Counted from the stretch's first letter, positions 1-11,603 are shown. The stretch: 64,000 nt of DNA from Sphaerolaimus hirsutus (GCA_964036195.1 OZ038458.1:15451832-15515831), one strand, 5' to 3'. The notes: generated from the letters alone by a model not told the origin. Made by a program: numbers and translations.

Positions 1-496
1 AAATAGCAACCATGTGTGACCTTTCATTAACTCATACGTATAACTCTATTTACCCTCCTCACAGTAAAAGATGGGCTCGTGAAGCGTGTGGATTGTCGAA
101 GCGGTGCAGTGTTCCACACGCTTCACCTAGCTTCACCATGCGCTTCCAAAATTGTGGAAGACTTTCACGACACTGGCGCTTCTACACGCTTCATTCCGTA
201 TTTAGCATAATCATTTCGCGCTTATATTGATCTACGTGACTCCGCCTTTTTACCTTTCAAACATTTTTCATTTTGAGAACGTGCGTAAAACGTAAGTATT
301 ACTACCGTAAAAGCGCATTACCGTATTTTTTTACGTAAGTATCCTGCTCGCACATTATGTGGTAAATATTTTTGTGTGTTTTCACGCCTACACCAAATAG
401 ATAAAAGGATTTTGCCGATCAAATGATTACGTGTCTTTATATCGAGTATCACATAAGCAACTTTGGACGCATGTTTACTTTGCAGTCTGAAGTATT
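1..496. other. No gene seen
   Basis: AT-rich sequence with a short stem around 80-165 made of gaagcgtgtgg/ccacacgcttc. No exon with convincing splice borders was found. Confidence 0.5.
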
Positions 497-899
497 TACC
501 GTATTTCCTCGAAATACCCCTGGGGTTTATTTTTTCAGAGTGAGAATTTTGAGGGGGGCATTTCGAGGGGGGTAATTCGAGGGGGTTTATTTTTTCACCA
601 GAAATTTTTGGAAAACCCAGTACTAATTTGTTGTTTGTAACGTACGCAGACGTTGAAAAATGTGACAAAAACCACCATATATGAGTCTACAGACTTAAAC
701 AAGATGTCGATGGTATAAACAACGTTTTAACATAACACATTCATTGTTTTTAACGTGTGTTATGCATTGTCAGTTCACAAAACGCACCTTTTCTCATGTA
801 CGTTCTATTTACACTCAATTGGGGGGGGGGGTATTTCGAGGGGGGGTTTATTAATTCATAGTGCCCATTTTGAGGGGGGTATTTCGAGGAAATACGGTA
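497..899. mobile_element. TACCGTATTTCC-type TIR element
   Basis: The left end TACCGTATTTCCTCGAAA is repeated inverted at the right end (TTTCGAGGAAATACGGTA). The interior has G-runs followed by TATTTCGAGG or TTTATTTTTTCA. The central part around 600-690 resembles the centre of the copy at 42264-42717 in inverse orientation. It ends in TA, as Tc1/mariner-like elements do, but the superfamily is not proven. No transposase frame is present. Confidence 0.8.
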
Positions 900-1241
900 T
901 ATCGATTCTTCACATGTATTTTTCTAAGAATGCGAGCATAGATAAAATACTATGTACTTTCTTACAAAGAATAGAGCCGCGGCCAGTTGCTAAAACGCGA
1001 TAAAATACCCAGAAGAATGCTTTCACACGCAATTTATGCAAGTACCCAAAAAATATTCGATTTTACACGACTTTCGAATTTTTTCCAAAAATAGTTATAA
1101 TACCATACACGGTAGCACCGCCCTCTCACATCCTAACATAATTAAATTTCCTTGTTAGTGATATTTAACTAATTCGATGTGCGTGAACCAAAAAACGCCT
1201 ACCATACATTTTATGACCGTTTTCAGATCCCGGTGTGATGG

Positions 1242-1250
1242 CATAAATAG
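1242..1250 (+). promoter_or_regulatory. TATA-like box of the secreted Cys/Gly-rich gene
   Basis: CATAAATAG lies 86 bases upstream of the start codon at 1336, leaving room for a short 5' UTR. There is no experimental support. Confidence 0.45.
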
Positions 1251-1335
1251 TTTGAAATAAACAGACAAGGAAGCCAGACACTATTTTCTACGCAAATCCA
1301 CAAGTCAACTGCCTCAGGCCCACCACCAACCAACA

Positions 1336-4300
1336 ATGACCACAATGTCAACTCAACTACTACCCGCGAAGCAGTTGACGCTGCACTTGATCAGCCTGTT
1401 CGCGGCGCTGCACTGGGCCCTAGCGAAGCTGCCGCCGGAGGAACAGAGCTGCCCCAGCGGCCAGTGGCCCAGCTTGACGCTCAACGTGGACGGCGCGCTG
1501 GAGTTGGTCTGTCAGACGCCAGTGTTGGAGTGCCGCGAGGCACCCGCAGCCGTTTGCATTGGCCGGTGGACACATAGATGTCCACCGAATCACTATATAC
1601 AGTCGCTCAAGCGGACTATTAAGGGAAAGAACCCTAGAAAGTTCAGGTGCGTTATGATGAGCTTGATTTTACTGTGAAAAATACCGTATTTATTCTAATA
1701 GAAGAGCGCCGTTCTATCTTTTCGTCAATCTTTACCTGGCGTTCTACTGAAGGCTGCCGTTATATTTTTGACAAATGTTTTATTTGAACGTTGTTATTGA
1801 GTAAAGAAACCTGAGCAATATTATAACATCACATCAATTTGAAATTTGATATCTATTTGAATTCTTCTCGCCATTCATTTTTTGTGGTTTGGCACACTCA
1901 GAACATATCTTCTACCTGCCGTTCAATTAGATATATGCCGTTATTTTAGAAGAAATACTGTATCAACGCAGCATCATTATGGCGCCTTACATTGCGCCTC
2001 ACTCCTTCACTAGCACATATCACCGCGCAGATACCAGATGAAGTGCTGCACGGAGCAGGTGCACAACTCTGAGCACTACAGCGGCGAGTACAAGCGCGGC
2101 CTGTGGGCAGCCGACGATTATTCGGCTATGGCGATCAATGAAAACTCAAGGCTGCAGTATTATGTGGCTAATGTGGAGCACACGATGTTAGTTGGCCAAC
2201 ACCTTTATATATACCGCATTTGTTTGAATAATTCCCCTGGGGAATTATTATTTCGTCAGACATTTTTGAGGGGAACTATTCAAAGGGGGGGGGGTATTCA
2301 AAGGGAAAATTGTTATGTCTTCAAAAATTTCAAGCATGTTTCTAACGGCTCATTTAATGGGATATACTTTATTAAAAAGATGACATGCCATTTTTGTTCA
2401 AATTGGGCACAACAAATTTGTTATCTGCCTTAAGATGGGAACTAATTTGAGGGAGGATTGTTATTTCCCCACTCATTAAACAGGGGGAAATTATTCAAAA
2501 GGCGGACTTATTCAAGCAAGTATGGTATCCAACTTGATCGCAGTCATCACGCTCAACTTAATATTTTTTGAACTATAATATTTTACATATAAGTTGGTTA
2601 TAACTTACAGAATACACGATCACCATAACGTGGTGATAGGCAGAATAATTTGCAAAGATGACAGCAGTGAAGAAGAAGAAGAAGAACCGGAGGTCCAGCA
2701 AGATTTGGTGAGTCAAGATGTTATGTTAATGTCAGCAAAGAGCAACAAAGGCTAAAAATTAGATCGCGCAACACTGAGTATATTTGGATAGGTGTAGAAA
2801 AGCTGCGAAAATATTTTAGATTTCGCCCAGGTGTACTGTCTTGCTGATGTAATGAGTGATAATTAGAGTGAAAAATTAATGATCTATTTAGATGTCAAGT
2901 ACGAGTGACAAGCGATAAGTCATAAGACAAGTAAATTTATGAGTGAATGTGTTTCATTTCGTAACTTCACCTTCATTTATTTATCTTACCACATTTCTTA
3001 TCACTTCCCGCTGGGGGAAATGCCGCACCCTGTAATGTAAAGCCAAGTGTAAGCCAAGCGTCAAATATCATGCAAAATGTAAATTCAAATAAAAATAATA
3101 GATTGTTTGAAATTGCCACATTCCACACTTCACACAGCAACAAGTGACAACAAAGCCAAAGACTGGTCTAGAACGACTGAGGGCATTTTTGGACAGTGTG
3201 AAAAACAGTCAAACACAGACAAGTGATACCAGCACAACAGACTCAGATGGAGATAATCAAGAAGAACGGCCAGAAAGGGAGCCAAATGAATCAATCGGTG
3301 CCTTCCTCAAACGCCTGCGCGAATGGCAAAAGCAGATGGCAGAACAGCAAACACAAGAAAGCACTGAAGAAACCCCGAGTGAAGAAGACACCCAGAGTGA
3401 AGAAGACACACAGAGTGAAGAAGACACCCAGAGTGAAGAAGACACACAGAGTGGAGAAGACACTGACCAAACCAGCGACACCGGTGGCAGTAGCGGTACA
3501 CCAGCTGGCAGTGGCATAGATCTAAGTGGCTTGTTCCCCTCACGACCACCCATTGACGGTGGTGAATCAGACGGCGGAGATGGAGACACTGGCACTGGTA
3601 CAGGGGGATCAAGTGGGGGCTCAACTGGTGGCAGTGGCGGTTCAGGTGAGCCATTTGAACACTGTTTAATTGACCGATTATTACGGGCCCTGTGCCTGTG
3701 TAGACATGAAAACCAGCTCAGCATGTAGGTTTAATATAGCTAAAAATAGGTATATAATGATGTGTATCTCCTAAAATGGTGAGTTTAAGGCGAAAGTTGA
3801 CAAAATTGAACAAGAAAAATCTACAATTAACAATTATTGAGTCTAAATTAGGGAAAATCGCTCAAAGTTTTGCTCCACATAGAAAGATAAATAGCTGAAC
3901 GATTTGGGGGGAGGTTCAGTGAAAAGTAGCCCAAAAATTTGCCTCCAGGATAGATAGATAGCTGGCTACATTGTGGGGGGCAGCCCCCTCATTGGAGACA
4001 ACTGCAACAGGTCTACATGCTGAGCGGGTTCATTCCTAAGGAGCCTACTTCATTGCTAAGCAATCACCTGCAAAATACAGGTGGTGCTGGAGGAGCTGGA
4101 GGTGCTGGCGGGTTCGGTGGAATCGGAGGCGGGTTCGGTGGAATCGGAGGCGGATCGGGAGGCTCAGGCAGCGGATCAGGGGGATCAGGAGGCTCGGGAG
4201 GTTCGTCTGGCGGCTCTGGAGGATCGGGTGGCGGATCAGGAGGCTCCGGTGGTGGATCCGGCGGCTCAGGAGGTTCTGGAGGTGGATCAGGAGGTTCTGG

Positions 4301-5225
4301 AGGTGGATCCGGAGGTTCTGGAGGTGGATCCGGAGGTTCTGGAGGTGGATCCGGAGGCTCAGGAGGAGGTTCAGGAGGTGTCGGCAACATCCCCGATCCG
4401 TGCGGTCTGACCAAAGATGGTGGCAACTGCGGCCAGGGGCGCGGCGGAAATGATGATAATAAGAAGAATGGAGGCGACCCGGCACAGGCGGCACAAATTG
4501 TGGGCACTGTACTCGGCACAGTGGGAACCGCGGTCGGCACCGCCGTGGGCGCAGCCAACGCCGCCAGTAAGTTTGAGTTATGGCACATGCACTCACTCGT
4601 GCCTTAGGGACCCCACTAGCTGGATGTCAACGGAATTCATGTCAACTAAATGTTGGTTAATTACTTCGGTTAACTTTCGTATGTGATAGAGCATAATCGT
4701 GATTAATTAATTAAGCATAATTAATTAAATATCGTGACAGTTAATTTTCATTGTCTCTGTTAAGTGTGAGGCTTTAATTCTTTTGTGTTATTTAGTTGAC
4801 ATTATTTAACATTCAGTTGACAAGACTTTGCCATGTCAACTAGCTAGTGGGGGCCCTTCCCTTATACAACACTTACCAATACTAGCTAGTAGATTATACA
4901 ACAGAGACATTGCCACCACGCAGAGGCCGCAGGCGGCGGACTGGGCGGCCTAGGCAACGTCGGCGGTCTCGGCGGTGGATTGGGAAACGCAGGCGGTCTC
5001 GGCGGTGGATTGGGAAACGCAGGCGGTCTCGGCGGTGGATTGGGAAACGCAGGCGGTCTCGGCGGCGGATTGGGAAACGCGGGAGGCATCGGGGGCCTAC
5101 CGAACCTGGGCAATTCCGCAAACGCGGGAAGCGCAGCCGCAATTGGCAAAGCGGCGGCGGCGAACGCCGGCGCGGCAGCCGTGAACAGAGGCGTCGGATT
5201 GGGACTCGGTAGAATTGGACGGTAA
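1336..5225 (+). CDS. Secreted cysteine-rich protein with acidic linker and Gly/Ser-rich tail
   Basis: Not recognised as a named family. Six exons join in phase: 1336-1646, 2031-2186, 2611-2707, 3138-3645, 4081-4566 and 4924-5225 (stop), about 619 residues. Residues 1-30 form a signal peptide (LTLHLISLFAALHWALA core), so it should be secreted. Exons 1-3 encode a roughly 150-residue cysteine-rich region (CPSG, LEC, RCPP, KCC, IICKDD) ending in a run of Glu. Exon 4 is acidic, with TQSEED repeats. Exon 5 is almost pure GGSGG/GGGSGG with a small CGLTKDGGNCG insert and an alanine/valine-rich segment. Exon 6 carries four GGLGGGLGNA repeats and ends GLGRIGR. The tail looks like a structural or adhesive protein such as cuticle, shell or silk-like material; this is inference. 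Introns 2-5 hold repeats. A TATA-like box lies upstream and AATAAA follows. Confidence 0.82.
2212..2527. mobile_element. TACCGCATTTGTTTGAATAA-type TIR element in intron 2
   Basis: The left end taccgcatttgtttgaataa pairs with the right end ttattcaagcaagtatggta. The interior has G-runs and ATTATTTCGTCAGACATTTTTG, a divergent subfamily of the TACCGTATTTCC group. It lies wholly inside intron 2 of the secreted Cys/Gly-rich gene. Confidence 0.7.
3760..4012. repeat. Degenerate AGCTATCTATC-type repeat in intron 4
   Basis: It contains gatagatagctggc, ggggggcagccccc and ttggagac, which match the hAT-like element at 33827-34218. The ends are eroded and no target duplication is visible. Confidence 0.5.
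4607..4856. mobile_element. GGGCCC...CTAGTTGACA MITE in intron 5
   Basis: The ends gggaccccactagctgg and ctagctagtgggggccc are inverted repeats. Subterminal motifs TGTCAACT and AGTTGACA are repeated inside. Same family as 6828-7032, 9464-10508, 11442-11603 and 27331-27492. Confidence 0.7.
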
Positions 5226-5355
5226 CGCAGAAATTGGCCTAAATATATACTTGCTGCTGCACACCAACCAGATGCAATATTTGCCGGTGAATGATTCGGG
5301 TATCAATGCTGTAGATATTTAACAAATACAAAGTGCTTAGTCCACTTCTATTTAT

Positions 5356-5361
5356 AATAAA
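5356..5361 (+). terminator. Polyadenylation signal AATAAA
   Basis: The hexamer lies 131 bases after the stop of the secreted Cys/Gly-rich gene, just before the TIR element at 5369. Confidence 0.5.
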
Positions 5362-5368
5362 TTTGATC

Positions 5369-5500
5369 TATCGTATTTCCTCGAAATACCCCCAGGGGTT
5401 TTTATTTTTCAGAGTGTAAATGTTGAGGGGGGTTAATCGAGGGGGCTTATTATTTTCATAAGCTCGCCCAGACCTGGGGGTATTTCGAGGAAATACGGTA
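5369..5500. mobile_element. Short TACCGTATTTCC-type TIR element
   Basis: TATCGTATTTCCTCGAAATA on the left and TATTTCGAGGAAATACGGTA on the right are inverted repeats with one mismatch. The G-run interior is only about 90 bp. Confidence 0.78.
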
Positions 5501-5712
5501 TGTCGTGAAGAACGCATTCTTTGTATCTCCGAGGAAGATTTTATGCACATAAACGTGATCACGACAATGTCAGATAATCCTGATTATGCTATAAGACAAA
5601 AAAATAAAATTATCATGTCTTTAATTATTGTGAATATGAACAGCTCTCAAAGAACATTAATCCATCCAATCAGAGAACTTAATCCATCCAATCAGAGAAC
5701 TAGTGCCAAGTG

Positions 5713-6001
5713 TAGTGATGTGAAAAGCGCCAGAACTTTGGCGCCGAGAGCCAAAAGCGCCATGGCGCTTTTCCGACCCCAAGCGCCAATGGCGCCAGAG
5801 CAGAATGGCGCCAAGCGCCGGAAGCGCCATGGCGCTTTTTTCGTTAACGCGAGCGCCAAGCTCCAGCGCCAGGCATTTTGTTCCTGGCGTCGGTAACAAA
5901 TAGCGCCACAGCGAAATAACGCCAGACACCAGAAGCGCCATGGCACTTTTTGCTTTGGCGCTAGCGCAAGGCGCCAGCGCCATGGCGCTTTCACATCACT
6001 A
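5713..6001. mobile_element. hAT-like non-autonomous element filled with GGCGCC palindromes
   Basis: The ends TAGTGATGTGAAAAGCGCC and GGCGCTTTCACATCACTA are inverted repeats. Flanks GCCAAGTG and ACCAAGCG agree at 6 of 8 bases, as an old hAT target duplication would. The interior is almost entirely GCGCCATGGCGC/AAGCGCC units. Confidence 0.72.
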
Positions 6002-6337
6002 ACCAAGCGCCACTTTTGCGTTATGCCCATGGCGCTTTTACGCCAAATCCGAAGACACACCCAATACAGACAGCTACAATATTCTAAATCGCGCAGTTCT
6101 AATCTCGCGGACTTCAGTTCCTTTAACCGGCACAATCAATCAACGACGTTACAGCCTATGCGCCTTTGATAAAAACGCGGTTGATTTTATTTTTAAACAA
6201 ATCCGTGAAAATGAAAGCGTCAGAACCAGACTTCAAAATGGTGACGGTATAAAAATCTACGCAATCGCACACATGCAACTCTCGGGTATTTTAGACAATG
6301 TGATCAAAGAACGGGGTTCTGGGACAGCGTGAGATTT

Positions 6338-6760
6338 GGGGATGGTCCGGCCGTAAAGTAAACCCGGCCGTAAAGTAGAGGGTGTTACTTTAAGCCGGGC
6401 ATCACTACGGCAGAGTTGTTTAAAGTACTGAACCTTTTTTAAAGTAAACGTAAACGTAAAGTATTTTATTTTTAGTCACACCTGAATACAGAAAACGTTA
6501 AGTAAAAATTTTTCTACTTTTACGCTGTGTAAAAGGTGAGTAAACGTAAATATCTGTAAATATTCGTTTTCTGTACTCGCGTACTTTCAAAAAGTACGCG
6601 AGTAACTGAGTACCGGTATTTTTTCGGGAGGCGCGTAAACGTATTTACGCAGCACTCGAGTATACGTATTTATCGAGTAAACGTAAATACGTTTGTACAA
6701 CTATGCATTACGGCCGGATTTACTTTACGGCCGGGTTTACTTTATGGCCGAGTTCTCGCC
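6338..6760. mobile_element. CGGCCGTAAAGTA TIR element with 9-bp target duplication
   Basis: GTGAGATTT occurs directly on both sides (6329-6337 and 6761-6769; ten bases if the preceding C is counted). The left end carries two CGGCCGTAAAGTA motifs and the right end carries their inverse complements. A 9-bp duplication fits Mutator-like elements. A second element (6411-6705) sits inside. Confidence 0.75.
6411..6705. mobile_element. Nested hAT-like element of GTAAACGTAAATA repeats
   Basis: The ends CAGAGTTGTTTAAAGTAC and GTTTGTACAACTATG are imperfect inverted repeats. Flanks CACTACGG and CATTACGG match 7 of 8. The interior is built from AAACGTAAATA and the inverted pair around 6572-6605 (GTACTCGCGTACTTTC / GAAAGTACGCGAGTAC-like). 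Confidence 0.7.
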
Positions 6761-6827
6761 GTGAGATTTCATGTAATGAAACAGAACCCACGGATGCGGG
6801 TCTAATGAGAAACTAGGTTGTCACATT

Positions 6828-7032
6828 GGGCCCACACACACTAGTTGACATCAAAATTAGTGTCAACTAAATTCGGCTCAATTTTGGTCAATTTCAACTT
6901 TCCTGTTTGAAAGAGAATAGTAAATTTTATCGTGCGTGAAACTTAATTTGCATTGTTTCTGTTAAGTGTGATGCTTTTAAAATTGTTTTTTTTTTAGTTG
7001 ACATCAACTTGCGATGTCAACTAGTGTGCCGG
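6828..7032. mobile_element. GGGCCCACACAC MITE
   Basis: GGGCCCACACACACTAGTTG on the left is mirrored by CAACTAGTGTGCCGGC on the right. Internal TGTCAACT/AGTTGACA pairs are typical of the family. Confidence 0.72.
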
Positions 7033-7296
7033 CACTAGTGAAAACAGGTGAAAGCACTATTGTGCACTATAACACGCAGAAAAAAATATTGATTATTCTC
7101 GAATAGGGCCTCAAACGAGACCGAGCTTTCTCCAAGCTTTGGAAGCTGACAAACCGTTGTCCTAAGACTAGAAAAGCTGGAACTTGTTCGAACACTAGTA
7201 TTCCCACCTTAGATCTCAAATGCATGTAATTTTGTAATCGCAAAAATTCATCTACATTGGTACGACTCGCGAAAGCTTACGGTCCATCTCTGTGGA

Positions 7297-8720
7297 CATG
7301 TAAACACCTTCCCGGACAAGTTCACCACCCATTTTTTATTTCACTTCAGATTCAATATCTCTGGCTATGGGAGTGGTATAAAGCTAATATTTGGTGGGTA
7401 TATAGTCCTAACATCCCGCTACTCCGTATCAATGGCGGAAGGTGCGGTGACTCCCTACAGGTGGGTCGCCCTATATTCAAACATTTTTGTGGCTTTTTCG
7501 GTGACCCAAACAAGTTCACCACCCACTTGATCAGCTACACTACGAGGGCCATATCTCCAGCTGTGAGAGCAATAGAAAGCTGAAAACAACCCCCTCTCAC
7601 AATACACCAGTGGGTGGGGCCTACCACCCACTACAGCATGCGTCGCCACATATAAAGTTGTTCATTTTTTTAAAACAACCCAAGTCTCCCAAACAAGTTC
7701 GCCACCCAACTGCATTATAAAGAATGTTGTGGGAACATACCTGATATAAAATTCAATCAGATTTGAACTCTAGTTCTGCTCATTAAAATGTTTTCAGTAG
7801 GGCACCAACGCTGTCCCATAAACAGCAGACTGAAACTTTCACTTTAAACCAATTTTTTGTTTCACACTTAAAAAGTTGGTTTGCAAAGTTCACTAGGGGA
7901 GGGTGTAAGGTTCAAAGTTATGTAAACAACATAACCTCTAAAATGCCTGCAAAAGGAAATTTATTTGGGGTGAATGAAAAAGTGGAAATTTTGTTCCTGT
8001 AATGATGTGATTATGACATCATAATATTCACCCCAAATAAATTTACTTATGGAGGCATTTTAGAGGTCATGTTGTTTACATAACTTTGAACCTTGCACCC
8101 TTCCCTAGTGAACTTTGTAAACCAACTTTTTAGTGTGAGACAAAAAATTGGTTTAAAGTGAAATTTTCAGTCTGCTGTTTATGGGACAGGGTGGGTGCCC
8201 TACTGAAAAAATTTAAATGAGTGGAACTACGGTTCAAATCTGACTCAACTTTAAATCAGGTATGTTCTCACAACATTTTTTGTAATGCAGTTGGGTGGAA
8301 AACTTGTTTAGGACACTTGGGTTGTTTAAAAAAAATGAACAACTGTACATGCAGCAACGCATACTGTAGCGGGTCACTGGCAGGCAGCCCCACTTGTGTA
8401 TTGTAAGGGGGTTGTTGGCAAGACATCCCCCAAATTTCAGCTTTCCACCACCCTCACAGCTGGAGATAAAACTTTGAAGTTAGCTAATCAAGTGGGTGGT
8501 GAACTTGTTTGGGACACCAAAAAAGCCAAAAAAAAGTGTTGTATATAGGGCAACCCACTCCATATTGAGCCGCCCCACCTCCCCCCATTGAAGCAGAGTA
8601 GGGAGGTGTTACAACTTCATATATTCAGCTTAAGTTAATATAAGTTTCAGCTTTATAACGCCCCCATAACTGAAATAAAAAAAATGGGTGGTGAACTTGT
8701 CCGGGAAGGTGTTTATATGT
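7297..8720. repeat. Large foldback (long inverted repeat) element, ~1.4 kb
   Basis: The arms run from about 7297 inward to 7980 and from 8720 inward to 8020. Paired anchors are CACCTTCCCGGACAAG (7311) with CTTGTCCGGGAAGGTG (8693), and ATTTATTTGGGGTGAAT (near 7960) with ATTCACCCCAAATAAAT (near 8025). Only about 50 bp separate the arms. The open frames inside show no known domain. It is a foldback or giant hairpin MITE; its transcript would be double-stranded. Confidence 0.8.
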
Positions 8721-9204
8721 AGTCACGTAGTACTAACAAAACAATGAACAACAACAACCTAGTACGGCATGAAGGCACATTGACCAAACATTGATTGTCA
8801 ACTAGTGACAGCATTACGCCACTGGCGTTTCAGTCACGTTTTTGCTTGCGCCAACTGGCGCCATCGTTTTTAGTGAAGCCACGGCACACGAACTGCATCG
8901 TTGCTGCTATTCTTTCTGGAGCTTGGCGAACTTTACGAAGACGCAATTTTTCTTAATGGCGACATGGCAACATCTTTATATCAGGTTGCCTGAGGTACTG
9001 CCAATATAAATTTTTTTGAAATGAACAAACAGTGAGAGACATCAAAATAAAATCTACGCAGAGAGTAGATGATCGGAAATCCAGAGCCGTATAGAGTTCA
9101 AAATTTTAGAATATCGGCATCGAAAAGTGATATCGTTCTAACCCAGTTTCTCGGTAAATATATCATCTTGCGATGACTAACAGGTCAAGAGAACGACCGT
9201 GAAC
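8721..9204. other. No gene seen
   Basis: Mixed-composition spacer between the foldback and the nested hAT cluster. No exon or TIR was recognised. Confidence 0.5.
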
Positions 9205-9463
9205 TAGGGTTCAAACGGGATCCCGAAACCCGAAAAGTTCACGCATTTTGCGGTCCCTATCCAGAAACGCCTATACTAATCCCGATCCTGAACTCCGAAA
9301 ATCCCAATCCCTATCCTTAAAATTTTCAAATCCCAATCCCTAAATACTTCCCCAATCGGGATCCCGATCCTTGAAAATTAAGAGCAAAAGATAAAAAGTG
9401 AAAGAAATGACTTTTTGCACTGATAAATGTGAACAGAAATATCCAGTGTGCCGTTAAATAACG

Positions 9464-10508
9464 CCACACACGCTGGATGTAGTGATGGATGGGCGCCATG
9501 GCGCTGGCGCCATTTGAGGGCGCCAAATGGCGCCGCGCCATGGCGCCATTGGCGCCCCTGGCGCCTGGCGCCCATGTTCTGAAAAGCGCCATGGCGCCCT
9601 TGGCGCGTGGCGCCCTTTTTTCTGTGGCGCCCTTGGCGCCTGGCGCCCTGCCCCCAAAATGGCGCCAGTATGATTTCAAAGTGACCGTCTGTAGATAATC
9701 AAAATTCACCATAAAAATGTACGAAATGGCGCTATTCGATATAAATTTTCGTCCAACGGGTTCATCAGACGCGTCTGACCGATCAGAAACTGCGAAAGAT
9801 GAACCGTCGAACTTGCAAACCCATGATTCAATAGATTCAAATTTTCAAATTTGTGTTTTTGTCCACTTCAAGAAAACATTTGCGAGCAGAAACCAATAAA
9901 ACATAATTTGCGCTATATGAACTGAATGAATTTTTTGTTAAATGGCAATTTTCATTCTGTTTGAATTGAATGTCATGCGGGGGTATGATTTTATGGTTGA
10001 CTTTTTTGTCTCATTAGTCTTATTTTTGATGATTAGATCCTGGAGAACGTGAGTAAAGATGTGAATGTGTGCGTTAGAGTGCTATAAAGATATTTTTAGC
10101 ACTCTCTAGGTACCGTACGCACATGTTTAGCCTGGCGCCCTTGGCGCCCTATTTTTCAAATAGCGCCATGGCGCCCTTGGCGCTTGGCGCCCTCTTTCTG
10201 TGGCGCCCTTGGCGCCTGGCGCCCTTTTTCTGTGGCGCTCTTGGCGCTTGGCGCCCAGTTACCGAATGGCGCCATGGCGCCATTGGCGCCTGGCGCCCTT
10301 TTTTCTGGCGCTTTTCCATCGCTAGCTGGATGTCAACTCAATTTTTGCGAATTATGTTATTTTAACTTTACTATCTGATAGAGCATGTGAATTTTACATC
10401 ATGAAACTCGATCCTCATGGTTTCTGTAAGTGTGACGCTTTAAAAAATGTGTTTTTTAGTTGACATAGAATTGACACAAATTTGCGACGCAAACTAGCGT
10501 GTGGGCCC
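9464..10508. mobile_element. GGGCCC-type MITE split by a later insertion
   Basis: CCACACACGCTGGATG (ending 9479) continues after the GGCGCC element as GCTGGATGTCAACTC (from 10325), and ends CTAGCGTGTGGGCCC at 10508. AACGCC occurs on both outer flanks. Confidence 0.65.
9480..10324. mobile_element. Nested hAT-like GGCGCC element
   Basis: The left end TAGTGATGGATGGGCGCC and right end GGCGCTTTTCCATCGCTA are inverted repeats. The perfect 8-bp duplication GCTGGATG flanks it (9472-9479, 10325-10332). Both ends are dense in GGCGCC; the middle (9700-10110) is non-repetitive AT-rich DNA without a recognisable gene. Confidence 0.88.
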
Positions 10509-10715
10509 AACGCCACTTCTCTCAAATTCAAGTGTTTTAAGACTTTTTTTGTGAAAAATTAGAGAAAAACCCTCCATACCAGAACTTTAAGGCCAAAATC
10601 CTGATCCCGTGAACAGGGTCCCGGAAACAAAAAACAATCCCAATCCCGTGACCTCAATCCCGATAATTCAAAACGCAAATCACGATCCATAAAAGTCAAT
10701 CCCGTTTGAACCCTA

Positions 10716-11441
10716 CCGTGAACCAGCTGTGTTCTCTTCGTTGTTTATCAATAAATTGGTAAACATGTGATGCAGCTAAACCTGGCCGCAAATTTTTTGA
10801 ACATTTTTCATCTTGGAAATCCGTTCGAACATATTTATCATAACGTTATCAATTGAAACTTCAAGATAAATAATCGACCATGTATTCATTTTCATGTAAG
10901 TGTCTATTTAGTTACAGAGGAAGCAATGAAAGTAAACTGTATGCCTTTTAGCAAAGCTGCATTGCTTAACGAGAAAGAAATTGATGGTAATGAATGGGAA
11001 CTTCTGCTTTTCCACTAGAGATGGAAACATCATGACTTTTCAAGGAATTTCATTATCGATTCTTCAAACATTTTAAAGGCGATGCCTGGAAAGTTTGGAT
11101 ATTTTGCTACTGATGCACCGATTGTTTGAGAGCTTTCGATATGCTACATTGTTCCAACCATACATGCACAAGTTCCTTCTAATTATTCTAATAAACCCAC
11201 GGATGTAAACATTTGGATTTCCAAAAAACACCTAACTAGAGCTTACAAGTTAAGCATCAATAATGAATCTGCACAATTTGCCAAGCAACAGAAGTTGCAA
11301 AGACAGTCATCTCCAAAGTCATCCCAAAAACATAATGCATTGTTACAGACTAAACAACTTAATGTAGCCGCGATGCACACTCATTCGCGTAAAGAATACA
11401 TTCTACGGTTATTTACCACTGCAATGATCACGATCTTACAA
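10716..11441. other. AT-rich spacer, no confident gene
   Basis: Broken reading frames around 10920-11400 give coding-like stretches (for example Ser/Lys/Gln-rich) but no intact frame, splice structure or known domain. It could be a decayed gene; I cannot name it. Confidence 0.35.
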
Positions 11442-11603
11442 TGGGCCCACACACGCTAGTTGACATCGACACCAAATGTCAACTGGTGCCGATCCCGATT
11501 CAAAGCTTGCTGGCGAGTGGACGAACGACGTCCAAACGCAATCTTCGAATTAGGAACGGAACCAGTTGACATTTGGTGTCGATGCCAACTAACGTGTGGG
11601 GCC
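11442..11603. mobile_element. GGGCCCACACACGC MITE
   Basis: GGGCCCACACACGCTAGTTG on the left mirrors GCCAACTAACGTGTGGGGCC on the right. It shares the internal block ATCGACACCAAATGTCAACT with 27331-27492, so these two copies form one subfamily. Confidence 0.78.

Larger units (their letters stand above)
9205..10715. mobile_element. hAT-like element with GGGATC-type interior, host of nested insertions
   Basis: TAGGGTTCAAACGGGATC at the left and ATCCCGTTTGAACCCTA-like sequence at the right are inverted repeats. The direct repeat CCGTGAAC (9197-9204 and 10716-10723) is a perfect 8-bp duplication. The interior carries degenerate GATCCC/ATCCCG units. A GGGCCC-type MITE and, within it, a GGCGCC element (9480-10324) have inserted. 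Confidence 0.85.

Noticed and set aside
3257..3724. Pro/Ser-rich minus-strand open frames opposite the Gly-rich and acidic exons (also 4045-4596 and 4886-5149)
   Set aside because: They are shadows of the low-complexity plus-strand exons, lack splice or promoter support and have no domain.
9454..9712. Frames rich in WRHGA/APRAP around GGCGCC arrays (also 5657-6135, 51440-51855 and 59180-59414)
   Set aside because: Translations of palindromic minisatellite inside hAT-like elements, not genes.
10920..11400. Possible decayed gene
   Set aside because: Coding-like fragments in several frames but no domain, no splice structure and no family match that I can name.
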